Source: a virus. Taken from it: a DNA stretch of 64,000 nucleotides. Position 1 is the first letter of the stretch; every line of letters starts with the position of its first letter. Positions 47,422 through 56,086 of the stretch are shown one piece after another. Below the pieces are notes generated by a model, which searched no databases, had not been told where the DNA came from, and worked only from the letters and a program-made list of their open reading frames with translations. Made by a program: the position numbers and the translations under genes. The stretch covers positions 62,001-126,000 of IMG/VR virus record IMGVR_UViG_3300020472_001862; one strand, written 5' to 3'.

Positions 47422-49929
47422 ATGCCAAACCAAATAGAAGTAAAATCAGTATTAGCGAAATTACTAGCGACAGAGGATATTGACATTGTTCATGATGCCA
47501 AAGCTCCAACTGCAGCATTTGATGTAAAGAACCGTAAACTGTATTTACCTGTTTGGAAAAACATGTCTAACTCCATGTACGATTTATTCATCGGACATGA
47601 AGTAGGACATGCACATGAAACTCCTGAAGAAGGATGGCATGATGCAGTTATTGATAACCCTTCACTAAAAGCATTCTACAATATTATAGAAGACGCTAGG
47701 ATTGAAAGAAAAGTAAAAGAAAGATATCCTGGTCTTGTTAAGTCCTTCCACAGAGGTTACCAAGAATTATTCGATAAAGACTTTTTTGGTGTTAAGGATA
47801 GAGACTTAACCACACTTCCTTTTGTTGATAGAGTAAACTTACATTTTAAAATTGGCCACTTACTTGGTCTTAAATTTACAGAAACAGAACAGACTTTCCT
47901 AGACAGAGTTTCCAAAACAGAAACATGGGCAGATGTAAAAGAACTAGCACATGAGTTAGCAGACATTTCCAAGAAAGAAGCTGAGGAAAGACAAGACGAA
48001 TTAGAACCACTCCAACAGATGTTAGATGACTTGATGTCAGATATGGATCAAGCAGAATCCGAGACACCTGATTGGAATAACTACATGCCAGATCATATGA
48101 AAGAAGATGAGGAGTCAGAAGATGACGGAGAAGGTGAAGGTGAAGGTGAAGCTCAAGAAGATGACACCAAAGACGAATACGGAAATCCAAAACCAGGAAC
48201 ACCCGGTGGTTCTCAAGGTGAGGATGAAAGCGATGAAGACTTCAACGAGCGTAGACAAAAAGAGTGGGACGCAGAACAGAAACAATGGGAAGAAGATCGT
48301 AAGAGAAGAAATGCAGAATACGAAGCAGAAACAAAAGCTCGTGAACTATACGAAGAAGATGTAGCTAAGAACGAAGAACAGAAAAAAGAGCTACAAGATG
48401 CCATCGAAGAAGTTGAAAAGATGCATGGCTTCCTAAACGGCGAAGGCCAAAAGTCAATTACAGATGACGCTTTCAGAGATAACGAAAAGTCACTTGTTGA
48501 TACAGACGCTCAAGAAATTGTTTACTTGAAACCTCAGAAGTTGCACAAGGCTAAAGAGTGGATTGTTCCAATGAACGAACTATATAATTGGGACGAGTGC
48601 ATAGAGCTACAAGACGGCGGTGAATTTGATTATGATAATCCAATGCCAGTAGACAGAGTTAAGGCTGAAGGTAAAAGATTGTTCAAAGAGTTCTTGTCCA
48701 ACACTCAACCAATAATCAACTCAATGGCACAGACTTTCGAGATGAAGAAGGCAGCACAGGCTAACAAGAAAGCACAAATTGCCAAGACAGGTAAGTTGAA
48801 TGAGGACAGACTTTGGGCTTACCAATTGACTGAAGACTTATTCCAAAAGAACATGATTGTTCCTAACGGTAAGAACCATGGTATCATAATGTATGTTGAT
48901 TTATCAGGTAGTATGAACAGACAGATGCCTGGTACACTAGAACAGATGATGAATATGGCATTGTTCTGCAGAAAGGTTAACATTCCATTTGATGTATATG
49001 GTTTCTCAAATTGCAGATATGGTGAGAGACACCCTACTCCTTGGAGTGAGAACAAAGACATGAACAGAAGTATTATAGAGGGTCGTGAAGACGGCGAAAT
49101 GATAATTACAGATTCTAACTTTGCTCTTGTCCACATGCTAAGCTCTACTTGTAAGAAGTCAGACTTTGATAACGCAATGGCATACTTATTACTAATGAAG
49201 TTAGGATACTCAAATAGAAGTTATTACTATGCAGAACCAGGCCAATTATATGGTTACATACAGAACGATTACTTTAGACTAGGTGGTACTCCACTTAACT
49301 CAGCTCTTGTTCTAGCTCCACAGATTGCCAAAGAGTTCCAGAAGACTTACAATGTAGAAAAGTTGACTACGGTATTCTTAACAGACGGTGGTGCTACAGA
49401 CTCTATTACATACAGAGACTCAACCAGAGAACACAGAGCAGTGGCTAGTGTATATGGTGAGCCAATAGCTATTAAGCAACAAGGCAGCACCACACAGCTC
49501 CCTAACAAGGGTGGATACAGCCGTAGAGATGGTGTTACTACATTGACCCTTGTAGAGTTCTACAAGAAGATCACAGGTAGTACTCTTATTAACTTCCACA
49601 TTGTAGACGGTAAGAGAGAAAACTTCTACAGCGAGTATGTATCCACAGACTGGATGGAAGGCATAACTCCACATAACTATGTAACCAATGAGTTCATAGA
49701 TGGTACATGGAAAGAAGTACTTAAGGACAAATTTACAGTCGTAGAACCAGCATTTGGATACGACGCTAGGTTCCTACTAAAAGGACAAAAAGATCTTGAA
49801 GTAGGCGTACAAGAATTGGAAGTAAAATCCAACAAAAAAGGTGATTTATTGAGAGGATTCAAGAAGTTTTCTAAAGGAAAAAGCACTTCTAGAACTTTCC
49901 TTAATCAAATCATAGAGTTAGTAGCATAA
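47422..49929 (+). CDS. cobT: CobT-like VWA protein with HEVGH metallopeptidase motif
   Basis: An 835-residue CobT-type protein. The N-terminal region has IGHEVGHAHE (HExxH zinc motif, residues 59-63) and IIEDARIERKV, as in CobT-like peptidase/VWA proteins. An acidic Glu/Gly-rich linker and a coiled coil (about 185-340) follow. The C-terminal VWA domain has the MIDAS motif DLSGSMN near residue 492 and FLTDGGATD. In bacteria CobT works with the AAA+ ATPase CobS (and CobN) in cobalt insertion. Here the CobS-like partner is next door but no CobN is seen, so a MoxR-VWA remodelling role is at least as likely. Confidence 0.88.
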   Translation: MPNQIEVKSVLAKLLATEDIDIVHDAKAPTAAFDVKNRKLYLPVWKNMSNSMYDLFIGHEVGHAHETPEEGWHDAVIDNPSLKAFYNIIEDARIERKVKERYPGLVKSFHRGYQELFDKDFFGVKDRDLTTLPFVDRVNLHFKIGHLLGLKFTETEQTFLDRVSKTETWADVKELAHELADISKKEAEERQDELEPLQQMLDDLMSDMDQAESETPDWNNYMPDHMKEDEESEDDGEGEGEGEAQEDDTKDEYGNPKPGTPGGSQGEDESDEDFNERRQKEWDAEQKQWEEDRKRRNAEYEAETKARELYEEDVAKNEEQKKELQDAIEEVEKMHGFLNGEGQKSITDDAFRDNEKSLVDTDAQEIVYLKPQKLHKAKEWIVPMNELYNWDECIELQDGGEFDYDNPMPVDRVKAEGKRLFKEFLSNTQPIINSMAQTFEMKKAAQANKKAQIAKTGKLNEDRLWAYQLTEDLFQKNMIVPNGKNHGIIMYVDLSGSMNRQMPGTLEQMMNMALFCRKVNIPFDVYGFSNCRYGERHPTPWSENKDMNRSIIEGREDGEMIITDSNFALVHMLSSTCKKSDFDNAMAYLLLMKLGYSNRSYYYAEPGQLYGYIQNDYFRLGGTPLNSALVLAPQIAKEFQKTYNVEKLTTVFLTDGGATDSITYRDSTREHRAVASVYGEPIAIKQQGSTTQLPNKGGYSRRDGVTTLTLVEFYKKITGSTLINFHIVDGKRENFYSEYVSTDWMEGITPHNYVTNEFIDGTWKEVLKDKFTVVEPAFGYDARFLLKGQKDLEVGVQELEVKSNKKGDLLRGFKKFSKGKSTSRTFLNQIIELVA

Positions 49930-49956
49930 AAATGTTGAAATCTTTTGAAAAAATGC

Positions 49957-49985
49957 TTGACTCTTGGTTCACCAGAGTGCATAAT
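49957..49985 (+). promoter_or_regulatory. Sigma-70-type promoter for cobS-like gene (P3)
   Basis: -35 TTGACT at 49957-49962, 17-nt spacer differing from P2 by one base, -10 CATAAT at 49980-49985, then TATATTAAAT and GTGAGGACTT. It lies right after the cobT-like stop, giving cobS its own start. Confidence 0.85.
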
Positions 49986-50022
49986 AACGGTATATTAAAT
50001 AATAAAAGTGAGGACTTATAAT

Positions 50023-51207
50023 ATGAAAGCAATAGATAGAGAAAACTTAATCCAGGCGTTACAGTCACAGGACAACGGCACTGGAGTTTTTACCCGTAAA
50101 CAAATCATTGAAACTGCCACATCAATTGGCTTAGGTTTCCCAGCGTGGTTGGTTAACGGAAAACCAGAAGTCAAAGTAGACAGAGGTGTCTATAACCTGA
50201 CTTCAATGTTTGGTGGCCAGGTGGCTAGCGCACAACCAATTGAACCAGCAACACAGCAGGTTCCATTGGCGGTTGTTGAAACACAACCTAGAGAGTTGGT
50301 ACAGGCACAACTAAGAGTTGATGTCGAGAATCTAGTTCCTGAGAAGGACGCTACATTCGTTCCATTTGGCTTTTACAAAGACTTGAAAAAAGTTTTAAGC
50401 TCAAGTATGTTTTACCCAATATTCATTTCAGGCTTATCAGGTAATGGTAAGACTACAATGGTAGAACAGGTTTGTGCTAATCTTAAGCGTGAGGCTATAA
50501 GAGTAAATATTAGTATTGAAACTGATGAGGATGATTTAATCGGTGGCAATACACTAGTTGACGGTAATGTCGTCTATAGAGAAGGGCCCGTCCTCACCGC
50601 GATGAAGCGGGGCGCTGTTCTCATACTTGATGAAGTGGATAGGGGTTCGAACAAGCTGATGTGCTTACAAGCCATCCTTGAGGGGAAGCCTTACTTCAAC
50701 AAGAAGACTGGCGAAACCGTAACTCCTGCTCCTGGATTTAACTTAGTAGCAACAGCTAACACTAAGGGTCGAGGTTCAGATGATGGCAAATTTATTTCAG
50801 CCAACATACTCGACGAGGCATTCCTAGAAAGGTTTGCAATCACAGTTGAGCAGGAGTACCCTACAATGGCTACCGAGAAAAAGATTGTTGTTAAGAAGAT
50901 GGAAAAGGTCAACAATGTTGACGAAGACTTCGCGACACACCTTGTTACTTGGAGTGATGTAATTCGTAAAACATATTACGAAGGTGCCATCGACGAACTT
51001 ATTTCAACTCGTAGGTTGGAACACATTGTTAACGCATTTGCCGTGTTTGGTGACAAGCAAAAGGCAGTTCAACTTTGTGTTAATAGGTTCGACGAAGACA
51101 CAAAAGAGGCATTCATAGACTTGTATGCCAAAGTTGATCCTAGTGTAGAACTAGCAGAGTCAACTGAAGAAACTGAACAGGAGATACACGAAGATGGCGA
51201 AGAGTAA
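50023..51207 (+). CDS. cobS: CobS-like AAA+ ATPase (MoxR family)
   Basis: A 394-residue AAA+ ATPase. Walker A GLSGNGKT at residues 137-144, Walker B AVLILDEVDRG near 203, sensor VATANTKGRG, and LEERFAIT-type Arg region LERFAI. The N-terminal 115 residues form a small extra domain. The start is ATG 50023 after GTGAGGA; an in-frame GTG at 50008 overlaps that Shine-Dalgarno sequence. CobS-like genes are known in marine T4-like phages. Paired with the cobT-like gene, it would form a hexameric motor acting on an unknown client, or insert cobalt with a host CobN. Confidence 0.9.
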   Translation: MKAIDRENLIQALQSQDNGTGVFTRKQIIETATSIGLGFPAWLVNGKPEVKVDRGVYNLTSMFGGQVASAQPIEPATQQVPLAVVETQPRELVQAQLRVDVENLVPEKDATFVPFGFYKDLKKVLSSSMFYPIFISGLSGNGKTTMVEQVCANLKREAIRVNISIETDEDDLIGGNTLVDGNVVYREGPVLTAMKRGAVLILDEVDRGSNKLMCLQAILEGKPYFNKKTGETVTPAPGFNLVATANTKGRGSDDGKFISANILDEAFLERFAITVEQEYPTMATEKKIVVKKMEKVNNVDEDFATHLVTWSDVIRKTYYEGAIDELISTRRLEHIVNAFAVFGDKQKAVQLCVNRFDEDTKEAFIDLYAKVDPSVELAESTEETEQEIHEDGEE

Positions 51208-51502
51208 GACGCCAGAGTATAAGTTCAACGAAGGAGCTCTCATTAGGGAGCTCCAATCGTATATCGACGCTACATACTCAGGGCATTATAGCAGAAACAA
51301 ATTCCAATCAACGGAATTTATCAGTGATTGTGGACACGGAATAGGATTTGCAATAGGCAATATTCTTAAGTATGCACAACGGTATGGCAAAAAAGGAACC
51401 TCAGAGGACCATAGAAAGGACCTACAAAAGGTTTTACATTATGCCATTATTGCACTTAACGAACACGACAAGAGTACAACAAAGCATTATCTAGACGACT
51501 AA
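51194..51502 (+). CDS. DUF3310-like small phage protein
   Basis: A 102-residue protein with the DUF3310 pattern: GIGFAIGNILKYAQRYGKKG followed by DHRKDLQKVLHYAIIAL, matching GFxxGNxxKYxxRxxxKxxxxEDLxKAxxYxxxL. These proteins are widespread in phages, sometimes called nucleotide-kinase-like without proof. It overlaps cobS by 14 bases. Confidence 0.75.
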   Translation: MAKSKTPEYKFNEGALIRELQSYIDATYSGHYSRNKFQSTEFISDCGHGIGFAIGNILKYAQRYGKKGTSEDHRKDLQKVLHYAIIALNEHDKSTTKHYLDD

Positions 51503-51513
51503 TAAATACTGAT

Positions 51514-53073
51514 ATGAACAAGGGTATTATATTAGGTTGTCTACAACAGAACCCAGGTTGGCAAGGCGCATTAGGAGCGCTAAACCCAAACTGGGTTAAC
51601 CTCAAAAGATCAGGTGGCGCACATAAGATAGCCACTTTCATGCGTAAAGAAGGTTGGGACATTGAAGTCCTCGATTACTGGTTGGCATTTGAAGAGCATG
51701 AGTTCAAACAATTTGCCCGTTCAAGGATAACACAAGATACAAAATTCATAGGTGTTAGTGTTACCTTTGGATACAAATTAGACCTATTACAAAGAGCACA
51801 AGATCATCTTAAATGGTTAAAGGAAGAGTATCCTGATGTAACTATAATTGCTGGATCTAAAATGCTAGTTGACATCATGGTCCTACCTTGTGATTATTAT
51901 GTATGTGGTTATGGAGAGTATGGATTAATTAAATTATTAAAGGGTGAAGCAACGATAACAAAGTTTCAAGGATTGAATTGTGTTATGGCAGATAGACATC
52001 ACCCTTGTTTCCCTAGTAAAGATTTGCGTGTTGAGTATGAGGATAGAGACTTTATTCAACCCACAGATACTCTAACACTAGAACTCTCCCGTGGTTGTAA
52101 ATTTAAATGTAAGTTCTGTTCATACAATGCAATAGGTATGAAGGGAGACTTAACTAGGGATATGGATACTTTATATGATGAGATGTTATCTAACTATGAA
52201 AGGTTTGGTGTAACTAGCTATCATGTGGCAGACGAAACAACAAACGACAATCAAGAGAAAATAAGATTTGCTGGTAGTGAAATACAAAAACTTCCTTTCA
52301 AACCAAACCTAACAGGATTTATTAGAGCAGATATATTATCCACAAGAGAGGACGATAAAAAGTACCTAGCAGAGATGGGATTCTGGGCTCAGTATTATGG
52401 TGTGGAAACTTTTAACCAAACTGCAGGTAGAACTGTAGGTAAAGGTATTGATCCTGATAAACTTAAAAGGGGATTGCTGGATACTAAAGACTATATGAAC
52501 AAACATTGTGGCAGGTATAGGGCAACTACAAGTCTAATATTAGGACTGCCTTACGAGACGTCTGAGAGCCTCTATGATGGTTTAAATTGGTATAGAGAGC
52601 ATATGCCTAATGAGAATTTAGTGATGCAACCCTTATACATAAACAGACAAATAAACGAATTAATGTTTGCATCCTCAGAGTTTGGTAGAACATGGAGGCA
52701 GTCTGGACACTTTCATCCTGAGGAAATAAAAGAAGAGATTACTGCTGAGGATTACGCAGAGTTTTCAGAACACCCTATGTTACAAGGATATATTAAGAAT
52801 TTACATAGTGAACAACATAACTTACATTGGAGCCACGATAGTTACACATGGAAGTCAGCAATACTAGAGTTAGCTAGAACTATGCAACAGGGTTTGTATG
52901 ACCCTAGAATTAATAGGATAATGACATGGGATTTATTTAACTTTATAACTCCAGGAACATATGATTATGATAGTGTATTAGAACTATCTATCATGGGTTA
53001 TGATGTTAAAAAACTCACAGAGGATACCAATACATACATTAAAAACTATAAAGAGGCAAAATTAAATGCCTAA
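51514..53073 (+). CDS. Radical SAM enzyme with N-terminal B12-binding-like domain
   Basis: A 519-residue class B-type radical SAM protein. Residues 30-150 are Rossmann-like in the style of cobalamin-binding domains (AHKIATFMRKEGWDIEVLDYW, FIGVSVTFGYK, VTIIAGSKML, YYVCGYGEYGL). The DxHxxG cobalt-ligating His motif is not present, which is common in this subclass. The radical core has C195, C199, C202 (SRGCKFKCKFCSYNAIG), ADETTNDN, and GFIRADIL. C-terminal 150 residues are an extra helical domain. Likely a methyltransferase or similar on an unknown substrate. It follows cobT/cobS, hence the B12 theme. Confidence 0.85.
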   Translation: MNKGIILGCLQQNPGWQGALGALNPNWVNLKRSGGAHKIATFMRKEGWDIEVLDYWLAFEEHEFKQFARSRITQDTKFIGVSVTFGYKLDLLQRAQDHLKWLKEEYPDVTIIAGSKMLVDIMVLPCDYYVCGYGEYGLIKLLKGEATITKFQGLNCVMADRHHPCFPSKDLRVEYEDRDFIQPTDTLTLELSRGCKFKCKFCSYNAIGMKGDLTRDMDTLYDEMLSNYERFGVTSYHVADETTNDNQEKIRFAGSEIQKLPFKPNLTGFIRADILSTREDDKKYLAEMGFWAQYYGVETFNQTAGRTVGKGIDPDKLKRGLLDTKDYMNKHCGRYRATTSLILGLPYETSESLYDGLNWYREHMPNENLVMQPLYINRQINELMFASSEFGRTWRQSGHFHPEEIKEEITAEDYAEFSEHPMLQGYIKNLHSEQHNLHWSHDSYTWKSAILELARTMQQGLYDPRINRIMTWDLFNFITPGTYDYDSVLELSIMGYDVKKLTEDTNTYIKNYKEAKLNA

Positions 53074-53077
53074 TTAT

Positions 53078-53085
53078 TATAAATA
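53078..53085 (+). promoter_or_regulatory. Late promoter before the 53119 gene
   Basis: TATAAATA 5 bases after the radical SAM stop and 34 bases before the next ATG. GGAG (53109) is the Shine-Dalgarno. It marks the following gene as late, perhaps structural. Confidence 0.7.
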
Positions 53086-53118
53086 GTAGACAGAGATTAC
53101 AACAATTGGAGTAAATAA

Positions 53119-53445
53119 ATGGCATATACAGTAACATGGGTCTTAACAAGGCCAAACGCAGAGACAGCTCTTCCTGTTATTAGTGATTATTCAGCCACTA
53201 ATAAGGATGCAAGCGACGCAATTTATGCTAGTTCAGGAGTTACAAAGTCCTATTCCATAGATGGATTGGCAACCACAGTTACTTATGAAGCAGCAGATAA
53301 AGCAACTTATGACTCAGCCAAAACACAGATAGATGCAATATCAGATGAAGCTTCTGTAAAAGCAAGTTTAAAAACAGCAATGCAATCAGCAGGATGTACC
53401 GTAGTGGTAACAGATTCAGAAGGAACTGAACTAGCAAACTTCTAA
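53119..53445 (+). CDS. Hypothetical late protein (108 aa)
   Basis: A 108-residue Ala/Ser/Thr-rich protein: MAYTVTWVLTRPNAETALP start, then beta-alpha character (YEAADKATYDSAKTQIDAIS, VKASLKTAMQSAGCTVVVTDS). A single late promoter and its composition suggest a virion or assembly protein. No family recognised. Confidence 0.65.
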   Translation: MAYTVTWVLTRPNAETALPVISDYSATNKDASDAIYASSGVTKSYSIDGLATTVTYEAADKATYDSAKTQIDAISDEASVKASLKTAMQSAGCTVVVTDSEGTELANF

Positions 53446-53461
53446 CAAACAGGTTTATATT

Positions 53462-54220
53462 ATGAATTTTGGTGAGAGAATAACTTACGAAAAAGATAAC
53501 CATGTCGCCGTCTTAACAATAAACGGTGTTGGTCCTCTAAATTTAATTGACAGACCTTTTTATCAAGGTTACAATGATGCCCTAGTAGAATTCCGTGAGG
53601 ATGACTCTAGGGTTTTACTTATCAAGTCAGGCAATCCTAATCACTTCACAGCAGGCTTCGAGGTAGATACTATTATCGATGCCTTAAAGACTGGTTACGG
53701 CAATACAGTTACAGATAATGATATGGTTACACCTAAACCTATAGTATCTGCTATCAAAGGATATTGTGTTGGAGAGGGTGTAGGTATTATGTTGGCAAGT
53801 GATTTTGTATTTGCAGATGCATCAACACAAATATCATGTCCAGAAACAAAACTAGGTTTCAATGCTGTTACTATGCAGGTTAAATTCGCACAAAGAATAG
53901 GCCACAATAGAACAATGGAATTTATGATGGGAGATTTACATGATGTTAAATGGTTAGACAAAGTAGGACTATTGACTAAAGAGTGTGATGGAGATGTAGA
54001 TGAAGTTGCATTAGCATACGCACATAAAATTGCCAATAACAATGCACCCATTGCCGTTAGAGGAACAAAAGGTGCCATATGGCATACAGTAAACTCTCAT
54101 AAGGACGAAGCTATAGACTTTGCTTTATGGGCTAAAGACATGACATTAGATTCAAAGGATATAGAGGAAGGTGTAGCTGCTTTTATGGAAAAAAGGCCAC
54201 CCGAATTTAAAAATGAATAA
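53462..54220 (+). CDS. Enoyl-CoA hydratase/isomerase (crotonase) family protein
   Basis: A 252-residue crotonase. VAVLTINGVGPLNLIDRPFYQGYND is the N-terminal spiral block, FTAGFEVDTI the oxyanion loop 1, and IKGYCVGEGVGIMLASDFVFADAST the GxxxGGG-like second oxyanion segment; ETKLGFNAVTM follows. The catalytic Glu positions are uncertain (CPETKLG supplies one). Members hydrate or isomerise acyl-CoAs. Such a metabolic gene is rare in phages. Overlaps the next gene by 8 bases. Confidence 0.88.
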   Translation: MNFGERITYEKDNHVAVLTINGVGPLNLIDRPFYQGYNDALVEFREDDSRVLLIKSGNPNHFTAGFEVDTIIDALKTGYGNTVTDNDMVTPKPIVSAIKGYCVGEGVGIMLASDFVFADASTQISCPETKLGFNAVTMQVKFAQRIGHNRTMEFMMGDLHDVKWLDKVGLLTKECDGDVDEVALAYAHKIANNNAPIAVRGTKGAIWHTVNSHKDEAIDFALWAKDMTLDSKDIEEGVAAFMEKRPPEFKNE

Positions 54221-55163
54221 AGAAGATCAACCTTTAAGACAAACAAGACTAGGAGAACATGGGTGTATATCTTTTGCATCCTCTCCTGACATAAAATATA
54301 AATGGATGTTACATGAATCCAAAGAGTGGTTTGCAAGAGCTAAAAGAGTTCAAGGACCTGATTGGTATTGGAGTGGAGATGTTGAGCCTATAGAATATAA
54401 CTTAGACTCTTTAGGTTTTAGAAACGATACAGACATACATGATATTAGTAAGAATAAAATTTGGTGGTTATTTGATTCATCATGCCCTGGATTAGCTCCA
54501 GGAGTTCGTACAGACGACATGACGTCTAATAAGATAACTGAATACACAGGTATTCCTGTATATAATATGAGCATCTATGGTGATAGACCAGAGTTTGTTG
54601 CTAATAATATATTAGAACTATCTAAAAGGTGGCAGAACCCACCTAGTAAAATATTATTACACATGGCAGAAAATCCCACAGGAACATTTAAACTTACCAA
54701 TACAAACACAGTTAAGAATTTGGATTATGCTGGTTCTATGTTAAAAGGTGGTAAAGATTTTACCTTCTTAAAACCTTTTGAAGAGCAGAAAATATCTGAA
54801 GGGCAACATAGGTTGGCATACAAAATATTAATTGAATTGTGTAAGAGTTTAGATATACCTTTAACTTGGCTCTACACAGGATATGAATCCGATATAACTT
54901 CCGCTAATGATTTTAGAGATCAGGATTTTATAGAGTGGTTCGGTTACGCATCGGCAGGACATTTTGAAAAGGATGATACCTTTGATGTAAGACAAAGTAA
55001 AGTTAAAGATATGATTATAAAACCTTTTATGGAATGCAAGCCACCTTCAGATAAAACATTAGATGAAGTAGGGAGAGACTTATATCACCCTAGTGCAAGC
55101 CAACAAAGGTTGTGGGCCCAGGTAATTACAAATCATTATCTGGAAACAAAAAGAAACTTTTAA
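54213..55163 (+). CDS. SGNH-hydrolase-like protein
   Basis: A 316-residue protein with SGNH/GDSL-like marks: IEYNLDSLGFRNDTDI, a possible nucleophile Ser in WWLFDSSCPGLAPGV, PVYNMSIYGDRPEFVANNIL (block II Gly), and DLYHPSASQQRLWAQVI as the C-terminal DxxHP block. Would be an esterase or acetyl-transferase acting on sugars or lipids. Coupling to the crotonase (8-base overlap) suggests a shared acyl-related function (inference). Confidence 0.55.
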   Translation: MNKEDQPLRQTRLGEHGCISFASSPDIKYKWMLHESKEWFARAKRVQGPDWYWSGDVEPIEYNLDSLGFRNDTDIHDISKNKIWWLFDSSCPGLAPGVRTDDMTSNKITEYTGIPVYNMSIYGDRPEFVANNILELSKRWQNPPSKILLHMAENPTGTFKLTNTNTVKNLDYAGSMLKGGKDFTFLKPFEEQKISEGQHRLAYKILIELCKSLDIPLTWLYTGYESDITSANDFRDQDFIEWFGYASAGHFEKDDTFDVRQSKVKDMIIKPFMECKPPSDKTLDEVGRDLYHPSASQQRLWAQVITNHYLETKRNF

Positions 55164-55219
55164 ATGGTCCTATAGACCATTGACTTTTAGTATGTAAGAG
55201 CCTATAATACGGTTATAGG
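55163..55219 (+). promoter_or_regulatory. Sigma-70-type promoter P5 for gene 45, with two dyads
   Basis: -35 TTGACT at 55180-55185, 17-nt spacer with CTTTTA and TAAGAG arms, -10 TATAAT at 55203-55208. AATGGTC-CTATA-GACCATT (55163-55181) is a perfect 7-bp dyad overlapping the first two -35 bases. CCTATAA-TACGG-TTATAGG (55201-55219) is a second perfect 7-bp dyad covering the -10 and the start site. The upstream dyad may also act as a terminator for the preceding gene. Confidence 0.75.
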
Positions 55220-55239
55220 TTTAAAAATTGGAGTATATT

Positions 55240-55902
55240 ATGAAACTTAGCAAAGACACTCTTGATGTTCTCAAGAACTTCGCAACTATTAACACGAACA
55301 TTCTTGTTCGTGAGGGAAACTCGCTCTCCACTATTAGCACAGGTAAAAACATTTTTGCCAAGGCTGATATTACAGATCCGTTTCCTAAAGAATTCGCAGT
55401 CTATGATTTAAATAGTCTGCTTTCCCTACTTACTGTTATGGAAGATACAGATGTTGGCTTTGGAGACGAAAGTCTTACAGTAACAAAAGGCAATTCTGTT
55501 TTTGAATACTTTTATGCAGACCCTAACATTATTGTTAGTGCCCCTGATAAGAATATTGAAGTAGACAACTTCTTCCAGTTCGACTTATCCAAAGATGATA
55601 TTGACATGATAATGAAGGCAGCAGCTATTACAGCAGCTCCTATGTTAAGCGTCATTGGTGATGGTACTGAAGTGGTAATTACAGTAGGCGATCCTGCTAC
55701 TCCTAAGTCTAATTCTTTTAGACAGGCATTAGGACAAACAGACAAAGTATTTGATGCTAGACTAGCTGTTGAAAACTTTAAGGTTGTACCTTCAGGTTAT
55801 ACAGTTATTTTATCTGAGAAAAAGTTTATGTTCTTAGAGAGTAGTAAAGGCAATTTAAAATATTGGTTAGCGCTTGAGCGTTCATCATCTATTGGAGAAT
55901 AA
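55240..55902 (+). CDS. 45: DNA sliding clamp gp45
   Basis: A 220-residue T4 gp45-type clamp (228 in T4), forming a trimeric ring that tethers polymerase and, in T4, activates late transcription with gp55. MKLSKDTLDVLKNFATINTNILVREGN start and AVYDLNSLLSLLTVMEDTDV are typical. The start is ATG 55240 after GGAG; a TTG at 55228 overlaps the Shine-Dalgarno sequence. Confidence 0.95.
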   Translation: MKLSKDTLDVLKNFATINTNILVREGNSLSTISTGKNIFAKADITDPFPKEFAVYDLNSLLSLLTVMEDTDVGFGDESLTVTKGNSVFEYFYADPNIIVSAPDKNIEVDNFFQFDLSKDDIDMIMKAAAITAAPMLSVIGDGTEVVITVGDPATPKSNSFRQALGQTDKVFDARLAVENFKVVPSGYTVILSEKKFMFLESSKGNLKYWLALERSSSIGE

Positions 55903-55903
55903 A

Positions 55904-56086
55904 ATGGGAGAAGATCAATTAGAGGTAACTATCCGTGAAGCACAGAATGGCTGGGTAGTTGAATTAAACCGTGAAGGTGAGACAATGGAGTACATTTTCA
56001 CAAGACCTAATCCAGCTATCAACTTGGTTAGGAAAGTAATGAAGGGTGAAGTAGATCCTTTCAATGAAGGAGAAAATGATGAGTAG
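55904..56086 (+). CDS. Hypothetical protein (60 aa) after gp45
   Basis: A 60-residue acidic protein (MGEDQLEVTIREAQNGWVVEL, then IFTRPNPAINLVRKVMKGE). Predicted three strands and a helix. The ATG follows the clamp stop by one base after GGAG. It overlaps the peroxiredoxin gene by 8 bases. Unrecognised. Confidence 0.7.
   Translation: MGEDQLEVTIREAQNGWVVELNREGETMEYIFTRPNPAINLVRKVMKGEVDPFNEGENDE

Noticed and set aside
49951-49985. TGCTT near the -35 as a T4-style MotA box
   Set aside because: ATGCTTGA does contain TGCTT, but it lies about 19 bases from the -10, not the roughly 12-13 expected of T4 middle promoters, and it forms part of a good TTGACT with a 17-nt spacer. No motA was seen in the window.
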